DNA from: Streptosporangiales bacterium
GTDB taxonomy: Bacteria > Actinomycetota > Actinomycetes > Streptosporangiales > WHST01
Reading direction: 5' to 3'
DNA: 64,000 nucleotides
Assembly (NCBI GenBank): GCA_009379825.1
Contig: WHTA01000018.1
Coordinates: 1 to 64,000 of the forward strand
Shown: one piece after another, positions 16,980 through 25,051 of the stretch
How the letters are laid out: every line of letters begins with the position of its first letter
Position numbering within the stretch: position 1 is the stretch's first letter
Notes under the pieces: model-generated
Databases searched by the model: none
Told to the model about the DNA's origin: nothing
The model's input: only the letters and a program-made list of their open reading frames with translations
Translations under genes and position numbers: made by a program

Positions 16980-17668
16980 TCAGCGCGATCGTCGGCGGCA
17001 CGCGCGGGCTCGGGCTCGAGATCGCGAGGAACTGCAGCAAGCACGGCGACGAGGTCGTGCTCACCGGGCGCGACAGGGCCCGCGCCGCCGAGGTGGCCGC
17101 GTCGCTCGGTGGCCAGGCGCGCGGCGTCGGGCTCGACCTGAGCGACCCGCACGGGATCGCGGGCGCGCTCGCCGGCATCGAGCGGGTCGACCAGCTCGTG
17201 GTCGCGGCGATCGACCGCGACACCAACAGCGCCCGCGCGTACGACGTGGACCGGGCCGTCGAGCTGGCGACCGTCAAGCTGGTGGGCTACACGGAGGTGG
17301 TCCACGCCCTGCTGCCGGCCATGCACGACGACTCGGCCGTCGTGCTGTTCGGCGGGCGGGCCAAGGACCGGCCGTACCCGGGGTCGACGACCGTGTCGAC
17401 CGTCAACGGCGGGGTGATCGGCATGGTGAACACGCTGGCGCACGAGCTCGCGCCGATCCGCGTGAACGCGATCCACCCCGGGATCGTGGGCGACAGCCCG
17501 TTCTGGGCCGGCAAGCCCGCGGAGGTGCTCGAGGGGTACCGCACCCGCACTCCCACCGGGCGGCTGGCCAGTATGGCCGACATCGTGGACGCGGTGGACT
17601 TCCTGCTCCGCAACCGGTCGGTCAACGCGATGCAGCTGTACGTGGACGGCGGCTGGCTGCTGACATGA
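16976..17668 (+). CDS. SDR-fold protein lacking the YxxxK catalytic pair
   Basis: A Rossmann-fold protein of 230 residues with the short-chain dehydrogenase layout: GGTRGLGLEIA for the dinucleotide, VNAIHPGIVG and the C-terminal VDGGWLLT. Where active SDRs have Y-x-A-S-K it reads V-S-T-V-N, so catalytic Tyr and Lys are both missing. The classical NNAG motif is also replaced (VAAIDRDT). It may be a binding or regulatory partner, or use another chemistry. Both ends overlap neighbours by ATGA, so it is firmly part of the five-gene operon. Confidence 0.7.
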   Translation: MISAIVGGTRGLGLEIARNCSKHGDEVVLTGRDRARAAEVAASLGGQARGVGLDLSDPHGIAGALAGIERVDQLVVAAIDRDTNSARAYDVDRAVELATVKLVGYTEVVHALLPAMHDDSAVVLFGGRAKDRPYPGSTTVSTVNGGVIGMVNTLAHELAPIRVNAIHPGIVGDSPFWAGKPAEVLEGYRTRTPTGRLASMADIVDAVDFLLRNRSVNAMQLYVDGGWLLT

Positions 17669-18543
17669 GCGCGGTGTTCTCGGTGGCCGTCGTGGGCGCC
17701 GGACGGATGGGGTCGGCGATGGTGGGCCGGCTGGTCGACGCCGGGCATGACGTGGTCGTCTACAACCGCACCCGGTCGCGCGCAGCGGCGGTGGCGAAGC
17801 GGTACGGGCTCGGCGTCGCGGGTACGCCGCGGGAGGCGGCAGCGGCCGACGTGGTGCTCGTCTCGCTGGCCGACGACGCGGCCGTGCGGGCGGTGTACCT
17901 CGGCGGCGACGGGTTGGTCGCCGGCCTCCGGCCCGGGGTGGTCGTCACCGACACCAGCACCGTCGACCCGGCCACCGTCCGCGAGCTCGGGGCGGAAGTG
18001 GCGCGCACGGGCGCAACGCTGGTCGACGCGCCCGTGTCGGGCAGCGTCGCGAGTGTGGAGTCCGGTCAGCTGCTCGTGCTGGCCGGGGGAGAGGAGTCGG
18101 CGTTGGCGCGTGCGCGCCCGGCGCTCGACGCGTTCGGTGCGCGGGTGATCCCGTTGGGACCGCTTGGGGCCGGCGCCACCATGAAGCTCGTCGCGAACAG
18201 CATCGTGCACGCGCTGAACGCCGCGTTGAGCGAGGCGCTCGTCCTCGCCGAGAAGGCCGGTGTCGACCGCGCCGCCGCGTACGAGGTGATCGCAGCGAGC
18301 GCCGTGGCCGCGCCCTACGTGCACTACAAACGCCAGGCCTTCGAGCACCCGGACGACACCGAGGTGGCCTTCGCCCTCGACCTGGTCGCGAAGGACCTCG
18401 ACCTGGCGTCCGCGCTCGCCGAGCGGGTGGGGGCACGCATGCCCCAGCTCGCGACGAACCGCGCGGCTGTGCAGGCGGCGCTCGACGCCGGCATGGGCGA
18501 CGCCGACCTCAGTGCCCTCGCCTCGCTGTACCGGCGCAGCTAG
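17665..18543 (+). CDS. Beta-hydroxyacid dehydrogenase (HIBADH family)
   Basis: The N-terminal Rossmann motif VAVVGAGRMGSAMVGRL, the substrate-binding DAPVSGSVASVESGQL and the catalytic-Lys region GAGATMKLVANSIVHALNAA (Lys in M-K-L-V-A-N) identify an NAD(P)-dependent 3-hydroxyisobutyrate/tartronate-semialdehyde reductase type enzyme of 292 residues. As last gene of the operon, it suggests that the pathway ends in a small hydroxyacid or semialdehyde such as tartronate semialdehyde. ATG 17665 overlaps the preceding stop. Confidence 0.85.
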   Translation: MSAVFSVAVVGAGRMGSAMVGRLVDAGHDVVVYNRTRSRAAAVAKRYGLGVAGTPREAAAADVVLVSLADDAAVRAVYLGGDGLVAGLRPGVVVTDTSTVDPATVRELGAEVARTGATLVDAPVSGSVASVESGQLLVLAGGEESALARARPALDAFGARVIPLGPLGAGATMKLVANSIVHALNAALSEALVLAEKAGVDRAAAYEVIAASAVAAPYVHYKRQAFEHPDDTEVAFALDLVAKDLDLASALAERVGARMPQLATNRAAVQAALDAGMGDADLSALASLYRRS

Positions 18544-18612
18544 GTCGTCGGCGCCTGGTGCGTATCGTGTGCCGTCTACGGTGACCCTGCGCGTGCGGCG
18601 GGTGAGGATGCG

Positions 18613-20088
18613 GTGACCGAACCAGCCGGCAGTCCCTTCGGTACCGCGGTCGCGTTCGCCTCGCCGCCGGGGCGGGGTCTGATCGCCGCGGCGATCCTCG
18701 GGTCCGGTGTCGCGTTCCTCGACGGGTCGGTGGTGAACGTCGCGCTGCCCACCATCGGCCGCGACGTCGGCGGCGGTTTCGCCGTGCTGCAGTGGGTGCT
18801 CGACGGTTACCTGCTCACGCTGAGCGCGCTGCTGCTGCTCGGCGGTGCGCTCGGCGACCGGTACGGGAGGCGCCGCGTCTTCCTCATCGGCCTGGTGGTG
18901 TTCACAGTCGCGTCGCTGGCCTGCGGGCTGGCACCGAGCGCGTTCGGGCTGATCCTGGCCCGTCTCGCCCAGGGCGTCGGTGGCGCACTGCTGGTGCCTG
19001 GCAGCCTGGCGATGATCGACGCCACCATCCGTGCGGACGACCGTGGCCGCGCGATCGGCACCTGGGCAGGGCTGACCGGCGTCGCCTCGGCCATCGGGCC
19101 GTTCCTCGGCGGCTGGCTCGTGGACGCGGTGTCGTGGCGGCTGGTGTTCTTCATCAACGTGCCGATCGCCGTCGTGGCGGTCGCGGCGACGCTGCGGTAC
19201 GTGCCGGAGAGCCGCGACACCACGACGACCGGCCGGCCGGACATCGCGGGTGCGGTGACCATCACCGTCGGCCTCGCCGGCGTCGTGTTCGCGCTCATCC
19301 AGGGTCCGGCACACGGCTGGACGGCGCTGCCCGTCACTGCGGCGGTCGTCGGTGCGGTCGCGCTGGTGGCGTTCCCGTGGCTGGAACTGCGGCAGCGGGC
19401 GCCGCTGCTGCCGCTCGCATTGTTCCGCTCGGTCCAGTTCACGGGCGCGAACGTCACCACGCTGACGGTCTACGCGGCGCTCGGTGGCGCGCTGTTCCTG
19501 CTGGCGCTGCAGCTCCAGCTGTCCATGGGCTACTCGCCCGTCGCGGCCGGGCTGGCCACGCTACCGACCACGGTCATCATGCTGCTGCTCTCCGGCCGGA
19601 TCGGCGGCCTCGCCCAACGCACCGGGCCGCGGTTGCCGATGACCGTCGGGCCGCTCGTGGCCGGCGCCGGGCTGGCTCTGCTGGCCCTGGCCAGGCCGGG
19701 CGCCACGTACCTCGGCGGCGTGTTCCCCGGGGTGACGGTCTTCGGGCTCGGGCTCGCGATCACCGTGGCACCGCTGACCTCCGCGGTCCTCGCCGCGGTC
19801 GACGAGCGGCACGTGGGCGCGGCCTCAGGGGTGAACAACGCGATCTCGCGGCTCGCCGGCCTGCTCTCCGTCGCCGTGCTGCCGCTGGTCGCCGGGCTCG
19901 ACACCACAAGCGGCGGTCCGCTCGGCGACGGGTTCGCCACTGCCATGTTCATCTCGGCCGCGCTGTGCGGCGTCGGTGGCCGGACCGCCGCGGTCACCGT
20001 CGAGAAGGTCACACCGGTGGCTACGCACACCCTGCCCGCGGTCAACCAGGCCTGCCAGCATCCCTGCACCCGCACCGACGCGCGGTGA
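18613..20088 (+). CDS. MFS transporter, DHA2 (14-helix) drug-efflux type
   Basis: Antiporter signatures are clear: FLDGSVVNVALPTIGRDV in helix 1, WVLDGYLLTLSALLLLGGAL, the GDRYGRRRVF loop, ARLAQGVGGALLVPGSLAMI and motif C-like GPFLGGWLVDAVSWRLVFF. The 491 residues fit 14 transmembrane helices. It is a proton-driven exporter in the plasma membrane, substrate unknown. The GTG start follows GTGAGGA by a short gap, and 69 bases separate it from the catabolic operon, so it may be transcribed independently. The last 30 residues are hydrophilic and atypical. Confidence 0.85.
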   Translation: MTEPAGSPFGTAVAFASPPGRGLIAAAILGSGVAFLDGSVVNVALPTIGRDVGGGFAVLQWVLDGYLLTLSALLLLGGALGDRYGRRRVFLIGLVVFTVASLACGLAPSAFGLILARLAQGVGGALLVPGSLAMIDATIRADDRGRAIGTWAGLTGVASAIGPFLGGWLVDAVSWRLVFFINVPIAVVAVAATLRYVPESRDTTTTGRPDIAGAVTITVGLAGVVFALIQGPAHGWTALPVTAAVVGAVALVAFPWLELRQRAPLLPLALFRSVQFTGANVTTLTVYAALGGALFLLALQLQLSMGYSPVAAGLATLPTTVIMLLLSGRIGGLAQRTGPRLPMTVGPLVAGAGLALLALARPGATYLGGVFPGVTVFGLGLAITVAPLTSAVLAAVDERHVGAASGVNNAISRLAGLLSVAVLPLVAGLDTTSGGPLGDGFATAMFISAALCGVGGRTAAVTVEKVTPVATHTLPAVNQACQHPCTRTDAR

Positions 20089-20095
20089 TCTGCCG

Positions 20096-21517
20096 TCAGG
20101 ACGCTGGGCGGAAGGCGACGTCGGCGAGGCCGGCCCGGTGGCCGTCGCCGTTGCGGGGGAGGTAGGTGAACCAGACGACCCAGTAGCGCGCGGCGTGTTC
20201 GCCGTCCGGGCGGAGCTCGACCTTGCGGCCGGCGTCGGACATGGTGGCGACCTTCTTCGTGTCGTCCAGTGCCTCGGGTCGGAGGGTGGCCGCCCGCAGT
20301 TCCAGGTCCGCGCCGCCGGTGGGCAGCCGCAGCTCGACGCTCTCGACCTGCGTGCTCTTGCCGAGGTCGAGGACGACGCCGACGCCGGGCTTGAGGTTGC
20401 CGAGCTTCGCCGTGGTGTACCCGTCGCTGCGCCACGCCGTACGGGCGATGCCGTCGATGGCCTTGGACACCTCCGCGTCGTGCTCGTGGCCGTCACCGCC
20501 CGGGTCGAACGCGCGCGCCGCGACGACGGGGACCTGCCGCTTCGCCACCGGGGTGGCCGAGCTGCTCGACGTGGCCGGTGTGGACCGCGACGACGGCGTC
20601 ACCGTCGACGATGCCGACGACGGCGTGGACGGTGACCGGGGCGGTGTGGGGGAGAGCGTCGCCGACGCCCCCTGTTCCGAGGTCGGCAACCCGGCCCACA
20701 ACCCGACCACGCCGGCCGCGACCGCGACGACCGCGGTGGTCAGGGCGACGGCCGCGCGCCGCCGCGTCGTCCGCCGCGTGCCGTGGCGCGGTGGCGCGCC
20801 GGCGATCCCCGCGACGGGCGCCGGCCGCCGGCGCCCGTACCTGGCCAGCGCTTCCGCCACCGCCGCGGGCGTCGCCAGCGCGGGCCGGCCGCCTTGGGTC
20901 CGCTGCTCGAGTGCGCGCACGGTGATCTCGTCGAGCTCCGCGGGCATGCCGGACCGTTGGCTCGCACCGGTGAGTGCCACCTGCAACAGCCAGCCGAGTC
21001 CCTCGGCGTCGGTGCGTGTCGGGTCGTCGCTGTGCGCACCCGCGAGCGCTGCGTCCAGGCCCACCCCGAGCACCTTCACGCCATCGGGAGTCGAGACCAC
21101 GTGCTCGGGCTCCAGACGCAGGTGCCAGACGGCCTGGCGGTGCGCGGCGGTCAGTGCCTCGGCCGCCTCCCTGACCAGGCTGGCGGCCTGCCTCGGGCGC
21201 AGTGGGCCCGCCTGCGTCACCAGCTCCGAGAGCGTCGGGCCGTCCACCCACTCGGTGACCACGAACGTCAGGTCGCCCGCCGTTGCCATGTCGAGGACCT
21301 GTGGCAGCCGGCCGTCCTGGACCCTGGCGGCGCGGCGCGCGGCGGCGAGCACGGCAGGTGCCTCGGCCGAGGTGGCCGGCAGCAGCCACAGGGTGACCTC
21401 GTGGGCGAGGATCGTGTCGGTGGCGCGCCAACGGGTGGCCGGCCCCTCACGGGCTAGCTGCTCGCGGAGCAGGTAGCGGCGATCCACTACGAGCCCAGGT
21501 TCACCGGTGACCGCCAC
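20096..21517 (-). CDS. Membrane pseudokinase with extracellular discoidin-like domain
   Basis: Residues 1-250 follow the eukaryote-like Ser/Thr kinase fold but are catalytically degenerate. HLRLEPEHV replaces H-R-D-L-K-P-x-N (the Asp is lost), VLGVGLDA replaces the DFG region, and no proper P-loop is seen. A basic stretch, one transmembrane helix (AAVALTTAVVAVAAGVVGLW), a Ser/Thr/Pro linker and a C-terminal F5/8-type C-like domain (AIDGIARTAWRSDGYTTAKL, GVGVVLDLGK, VESVELRLP) follow. This matches the pseudokinase linked to MviN/MurJ in other actinobacteria, though no mviN is nearby. GTG 21517 has GGGAGG seven bases upstream; ATG 21610 is the longer alternative. Confidence 0.75.
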   Translation of the reverse strand: MAVTGEPGLVVDRRYLLREQLAREGPATRWRATDTILAHEVTLWLLPATSAEAPAVLAAARRAARVQDGRLPQVLDMATAGDLTFVVTEWVDGPTLSELVTQAGPLRPRQAASLVREAAEALTAAHRQAVWHLRLEPEHVVSTPDGVKVLGVGLDAALAGAHSDDPTRTDAEGLGWLLQVALTGASQRSGMPAELDEITVRALEQRTQGGRPALATPAAVAEALARYGRRRPAPVAGIAGAPPRHGTRRTTRRRAAVALTTAVVAVAAGVVGLWAGLPTSEQGASATLSPTPPRSPSTPSSASSTVTPSSRSTPATSSSSATPVAKRQVPVVAARAFDPGGDGHEHDAEVSKAIDGIARTAWRSDGYTTAKLGNLKPGVGVVLDLGKSTQVESVELRLPTGGADLELRAATLRPEALDDTKKVATMSDAGRKVELRPDGEHAARYWVVWFTYLPRNGDGHRAGLADVAFRPAS

Positions 21518-21671
21518 GACTGTGCCTCCCGGTCTCGAGCCTAGGTCGAGGCACTGCCGTAGACAGGTACATTCCGGGCATTTGCGCGGACGGTAGACGG
21601 CTGCACGCACTGTGTCGCCGGCTCGGCCGGCGCGGTCCGCATCGGGCGGCGCAACCCTCTTGTGTCGTGGC

Positions 21672-21690
21672 TAAGGTTTGCCTAACCTAA
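21672..21690 (+). promoter_or_regulatory. IdeR/DmdR iron box upstream of efeUOB
   Basis: TAAGGTTTGCCTAACCTAA matches the actinobacterial iron-box consensus TWAGGTWAGSCTWACCTWA at 18 of 19 positions. It lies 45 bases before the efeU start, so ferrous-iron-loaded IdeR/DmdR is expected to repress the operon in iron-replete cells. Confidence 0.85.
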
Positions 21691-21734
21691 ACACCTCGCT
21701 CGAGCAATCTCGCCGCCCACGCCGGGAGTTCACC

Positions 21735-22592
21735 GTGTTCGCCAGCTATCTCATCGGTCTACGCGAGGGCCTGGAAGCGACGCTCGTGGTGACCATCCTC
21801 GTGGCCTTCCTCGTGAAGTCGGGCCGCCGGCACCTGTTGCGCCTGGTCTGGGTCGGCGTGGCAGTGGCGGTCCTGGCCAGCTTGCTGGTGGCGGCCGGGC
21901 TCACGTACGTCTGGGCCAACCTCGACACGTTCCGACAGCAGGAGCTGTTCGAGGCGATCATCTCGCTGGTCGCGGTGGCGTTCGTGACGTGGATGATCTT
22001 CTGGATGCGCCGGGCGGCCCGCACCATAAAGAACGAGCTGCAGGCCAAGCTCGACGAGGCCGTCGCGATCGGCCCGGTCGCGGTGGCGGTGGTCGGCTTC
22101 GTTGCCGTCGCACGCGAGGGCCTGGAGACGGCGGTGCTGTTCCTCGGCGCGGCCCAGGGAGCCGGCAACTCGCCCGCTCCGCTTGCCGGGCTGGCGCTTG
22201 GCGTGGCGACCGCGATCGGCCTCGGGGTCCTGCTCTACCTGGGCGCACTGCGGGTCAACCTCGGGCACTTCTTCACCTGGACCGGCGTGCTGCTGATCTT
22301 CGTCGCCGCAGGGATCCTGCGGTACGGCATTCACGACTTCCAGGAAGCCGGGGTGCTCGGCGGCATGAACGCCGTCGCGTTCGACGTCTCCGCGTACTAC
22401 GACGAGCAGTCCTGGTACGGCTCGTTGATCACCGGGATGTTCAACTTCGTCGCGGCGCCGTCGTGGCTGGAGGTGATCGGGTACCTGGCGTACCTGGTCC
22501 CGGTGCTGCTGCTGTTCCTCTGGCCCCGCCGGGCCGCCGGCAGCCCCGCACGCACCGACGGCGGCCAGGTCGAGACGCCGGCCCAGTCCTAG
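21735..22592 (+). CDS. efeU: Iron permease EfeU (FTR1 family)
   Basis: An integral membrane permease of 285 residues. It carries both FTR1-type REGLE motifs that bind ferric iron during transport: LIGLREGLEATLV near the N-terminus and VAVAREGLETAVLF in the middle. Seven or so helices follow. GTG 21735 is chosen because GGGAG sits six bases upstream and it begins exactly where homologues begin; the in-frame TTG at 21678 lies inside the iron box. First gene of efeUOB, which takes up iron through periplasmic oxidation coupled to EfeO and EfeB. Confidence 0.9.
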   Translation: MFASYLIGLREGLEATLVVTILVAFLVKSGRRHLLRLVWVGVAVAVLASLLVAAGLTYVWANLDTFRQQELFEAIISLVAVAFVTWMIFWMRRAARTIKNELQAKLDEAVAIGPVAVAVVGFVAVAREGLETAVLFLGAAQGAGNSPAPLAGLALGVATAIGLGVLLYLGALRVNLGHFFTWTGVLLIFVAAGILRYGIHDFQEAGVLGGMNAVAFDVSAYYDEQSWYGSLITGMFNFVAAPSWLEVIGYLAYLVPVLLLFLWPRRAAGSPARTDGGQVETPAQS

Positions 22593-22621
22593 ACCAACTA
22601 CCACCAGCGAACGGGAGACCC

Positions 22622-23731
22622 ATGCGCTCGCACCGCCTGATCGCAGCCGTCGCCGTGGGGCTGCTCGCCCTCGCCAGCTGCTCGTCGTCCGACGGCAACG
22701 GGGACGACAGGAAGATCGCGGTCTCCGCGACCGACGACTCGTGCGACATCGCCGACACCGACCTGAAGGCGGGCACGCACACGTTCGCCGTGACGAACGA
22801 CGGCGAGGAGGTCACCGAGTTCTACGTCTACTCGGGCAACAAGGTGGTCAGCGAGGTGGAGAACATCGCGCCCGGCACCACGCGCGACCTCACCGTCGAG
22901 CTCACCAGCGGTGACTACGAGGGCGCGTGCAAGCCAGGCATGAAGGGGTACGGCATTCGCAGTGACATAAAGGTGACGGGCAAGGCGAAGGCGAAGACCG
23001 ACCCGAAGCTCGTCGAGGCGACTACCGAGTACGAGAAGTACATCGCGACGGAGGCGGACGAGCTGGTCGGCGCGACGGAGAAGTTCGTCCGGTTGGTCAA
23101 GGCAGGGAAGGCCGAGCAGGCGAAGCGGCTGTACCCGAGGGCCCGTACGCACTGGGAGCGGATCGAGCCGGTGGCCGAGATCTTCGGTGACCTCGACCCG
23201 AAGATCGACGCGCGCGCGAACGACGTCGAGCCCGGTACGAAGTTCACCGGCTTCCACAAGCTGGAGAAGGATCTCTGGAAGACGAAGGACATCTCCTCGT
23301 CCGGTCCCGTCGTCGACCAGCTGCTCGCGGACGTACGCACGATCGTGAAGCGCGCGAAGAACGAGGAGCTGCAGCCGCTCCAGCTCGCGAACGGGTCGAA
23401 GGCGCTGCTCGACGAGGTGGCCACCACGAAGATCACCGGCGAGGAGGACCGTTACTCACACACGGACCTGTGGGACTTCGCCGCGAACGTAGAGGGCTCG
23501 GAGGCGGCCATCGACGCGCTGCGCCCGGCGCTGAAGGAACGTGACCCGGAACTGCTCACCAAGCTCGACAGGCAGTTCGCCAAGGTCGAGAAGACCCTCG
23601 CCGAGCACCGTGCCGGCGACGGGTACGAGCTGCACACCGAGCTCACTCGCGCCGAGCTGAAGGAGATGTCGAACGCGATCAACGCGCTGAGCGAGTCGGT
23701 GAGCCAGGTCGCGGTAGCGATCGCGAAGTAA
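22622..23731 (+). CDS. efeO: Iron-uptake lipoprotein EfeO (cupredoxin + M75 domain)
   Basis: A lipoprotein signal (LLALASCSSSDG) leads into an N-terminal cupredoxin-like domain (TFAVTNDGEEVTEFYVY; the GDYEGACKPGMKG segment). A C-terminal M75/imelysin-type helical domain follows, with the signature H-x-x-E in ARTHWERIEPVAE and the later GFHKLEKDLW. About 369 residues, normal for EfeO. It binds iron outside the membrane and hands it to EfeU. GGGAGA precedes the ATG. It sits 29 bases after efeU and 11 before efeB. Confidence 0.9.
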   Translation: MRSHRLIAAVAVGLLALASCSSSDGNGDDRKIAVSATDDSCDIADTDLKAGTHTFAVTNDGEEVTEFYVYSGNKVVSEVENIAPGTTRDLTVELTSGDYEGACKPGMKGYGIRSDIKVTGKAKAKTDPKLVEATTEYEKYIATEADELVGATEKFVRLVKAGKAEQAKRLYPRARTHWERIEPVAEIFGDLDPKIDARANDVEPGTKFTGFHKLEKDLWKTKDISSSGPVVDQLLADVRTIVKRAKNEELQPLQLANGSKALLDEVATTKITGEEDRYSHTDLWDFAANVEGSEAAIDALRPALKERDPELLTKLDRQFAKVEKTLAEHRAGDGYELHTELTRAELKEMSNAINALSESVSQVAVAIAK

Positions 23732-23742
23732 GCGGGGCGACC

Positions 23743-25051
23743 ATGAGTGGGCAGCCGGCCGACGGCGAGCGCTCGGCCGATACGAAGCGCGGCCGGGTGT
23801 CGCGCCGCCGACTGCTCGGGTTCGCCGGCACGGGGGTCGTGGGGGCGGCCGCCGTCGGCGCGGTGGCCCACGACCTCGCGGAAGCCGAGCACACCGCGGC
23901 GAGCGACCGGTTGGACCGGGCCGTACCGTTCCGGGGTCGCCACCAGGCGGGGATCACCACGCCTGCCCAGGACCGGCTGCACTTCGTCGCGTTCGACGTG
24001 CTCACCGACAGCCGCGACGAGCTGGTCGAGCTGCTGAAGGAGTGGACCAGGGCGGCGGAGCGGATGACCGGGGGCCGGCCTGCCGGGCCGCGCGGGGCGG
24101 TGGGTGGACTCCCGCAGGCCCCGCCCGACGACACCGGCGAGGCACTCGGCCTGCCACCCAGCCAGCTGACCGTCACCATCGGGTTCGGCCCCACGCTGTT
24201 CCGCGACCCGGAGGACGGGGACCGGTTCGGCATCGCGGACCGCAGGCCGAGCGCCCTGCAGGACCTGCCGCGGTTCGTCGGCGACGAGATCGACCCGGCG
24301 ATCTGCGGCGGCGACATCGCGATCCAGGCCTGTGCCAACGACCCGCAGGTCGCCGTGCACGCGATCCGCAACCTCGCGCGCATCGGGTTCGGCGCGGTCG
24401 CCGTACGGTGGTCACAGCTGGGCTTCGGGCGGACCTCGTCGACCAGCCGCGAGCAGCAGACGCTACGTAACCTGATCGGCTTCAAGGACGGCACGAACAA
24501 CCTCAAGCTCGAGGACGCCGACCTACTGCGCGAGCACCTGTGGGTCCGGCCGGGCGACGACCAGGAGTGGCTCGCCGGCGGCAGCTACCTGGTGACCCGC
24601 AGGATCCGGATGATGATCGAGACCTGGGACCGCGCGCCGCTCGACGAGCAGGAGACGATCATCGGCCGGGCCAAGGGCACGGGCGCACCACTGACCGGCG
24701 ACACCGAGTTCGACGCACTGGACTTCGACGCGAAGAACGGCGACGGCGAGCCCACCATCCCGGACGTGGCGCACGTCCGGGATGGTGGGCTCGCCCCGCA
24801 ACGGCGGTGCGCGCATCCTGCGCCGCGGCTACAACTTCATCGACGGCTCGGATCAGCTCGGCCGCCTCGACGCGGGACTGTTCTTCATCGCCTACCAGCG
24901 CGACCCTGCCGACGGGTTCATCCCCGTACAGCGCAGCCTGTCCGTCGACCTGCTGAACGAGTACATCCGCCACACGAGCAGCGGCATCTTCGCCTGCCCA
25001 CCCGGTGTCAGGCGCGACGGGGAGTACTGGGGCCAGACGCTCTTCGGCTAG
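23743..25051 (+). pseudogene. efeB: Dyp-type haem peroxidase EfeB, broken at an internal hairpin
   Basis: A Tat signal (SRRRLLGFAGTGVVGAAA) precedes a dye-decolorising-peroxidase domain with the distal motif GFKDGTNN. The C-terminal third, NGGARILRRGYNFIDG to GQTLFG, is present but in another frame. The break coincides with a 51-base perfect inverted repeat at 24745-24795 that contains the codon of the presumed proximal haem ligand (His in VAHVR). Relative to the expected H-V-R-L-A-S-P-R-N-G-G-A-R, about four extra bases lie between HVR and SPRN. If the sequence is right, EfeB is truncated after its ligand loop and iron uptake would depend on EfeUO alone. Confidence 0.8.
24745..24795. repeat. 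51-base perfect hairpin inside efeB
   Basis: Two perfectly complementary 24-base arms (24745-24768 and 24772-24795) flank a 3-base GCG loop. The left arm codes normally for GEPTIPDV. The right arm begins in frame (HVR) and then replaces the expected coding sequence with the reverse complement of the left arm, ending in the frameshift. This is the signature of strand-switch copying of a quasi-palindrome, either in the cell or during library preparation. Confidence 0.85.

Noticed and set aside
16072-18543. A natural bicupin-dehydrogenase fusion protein
   Set aside because: The middle third would be an out-of-frame translation of the SDR gene, and ATGA junctions mark three separate genes.
21518-21610. 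Cys cluster C-P-E-C-T-C-L-R-Q-C (WhiB-like C-x2-C-x5-C) in frame upstream of the pseudokinase
   Set aside because: Too short, with no other WhiB features, and the GTG at 21517 with GGGAGG is the better start; kept only as a possible remnant.
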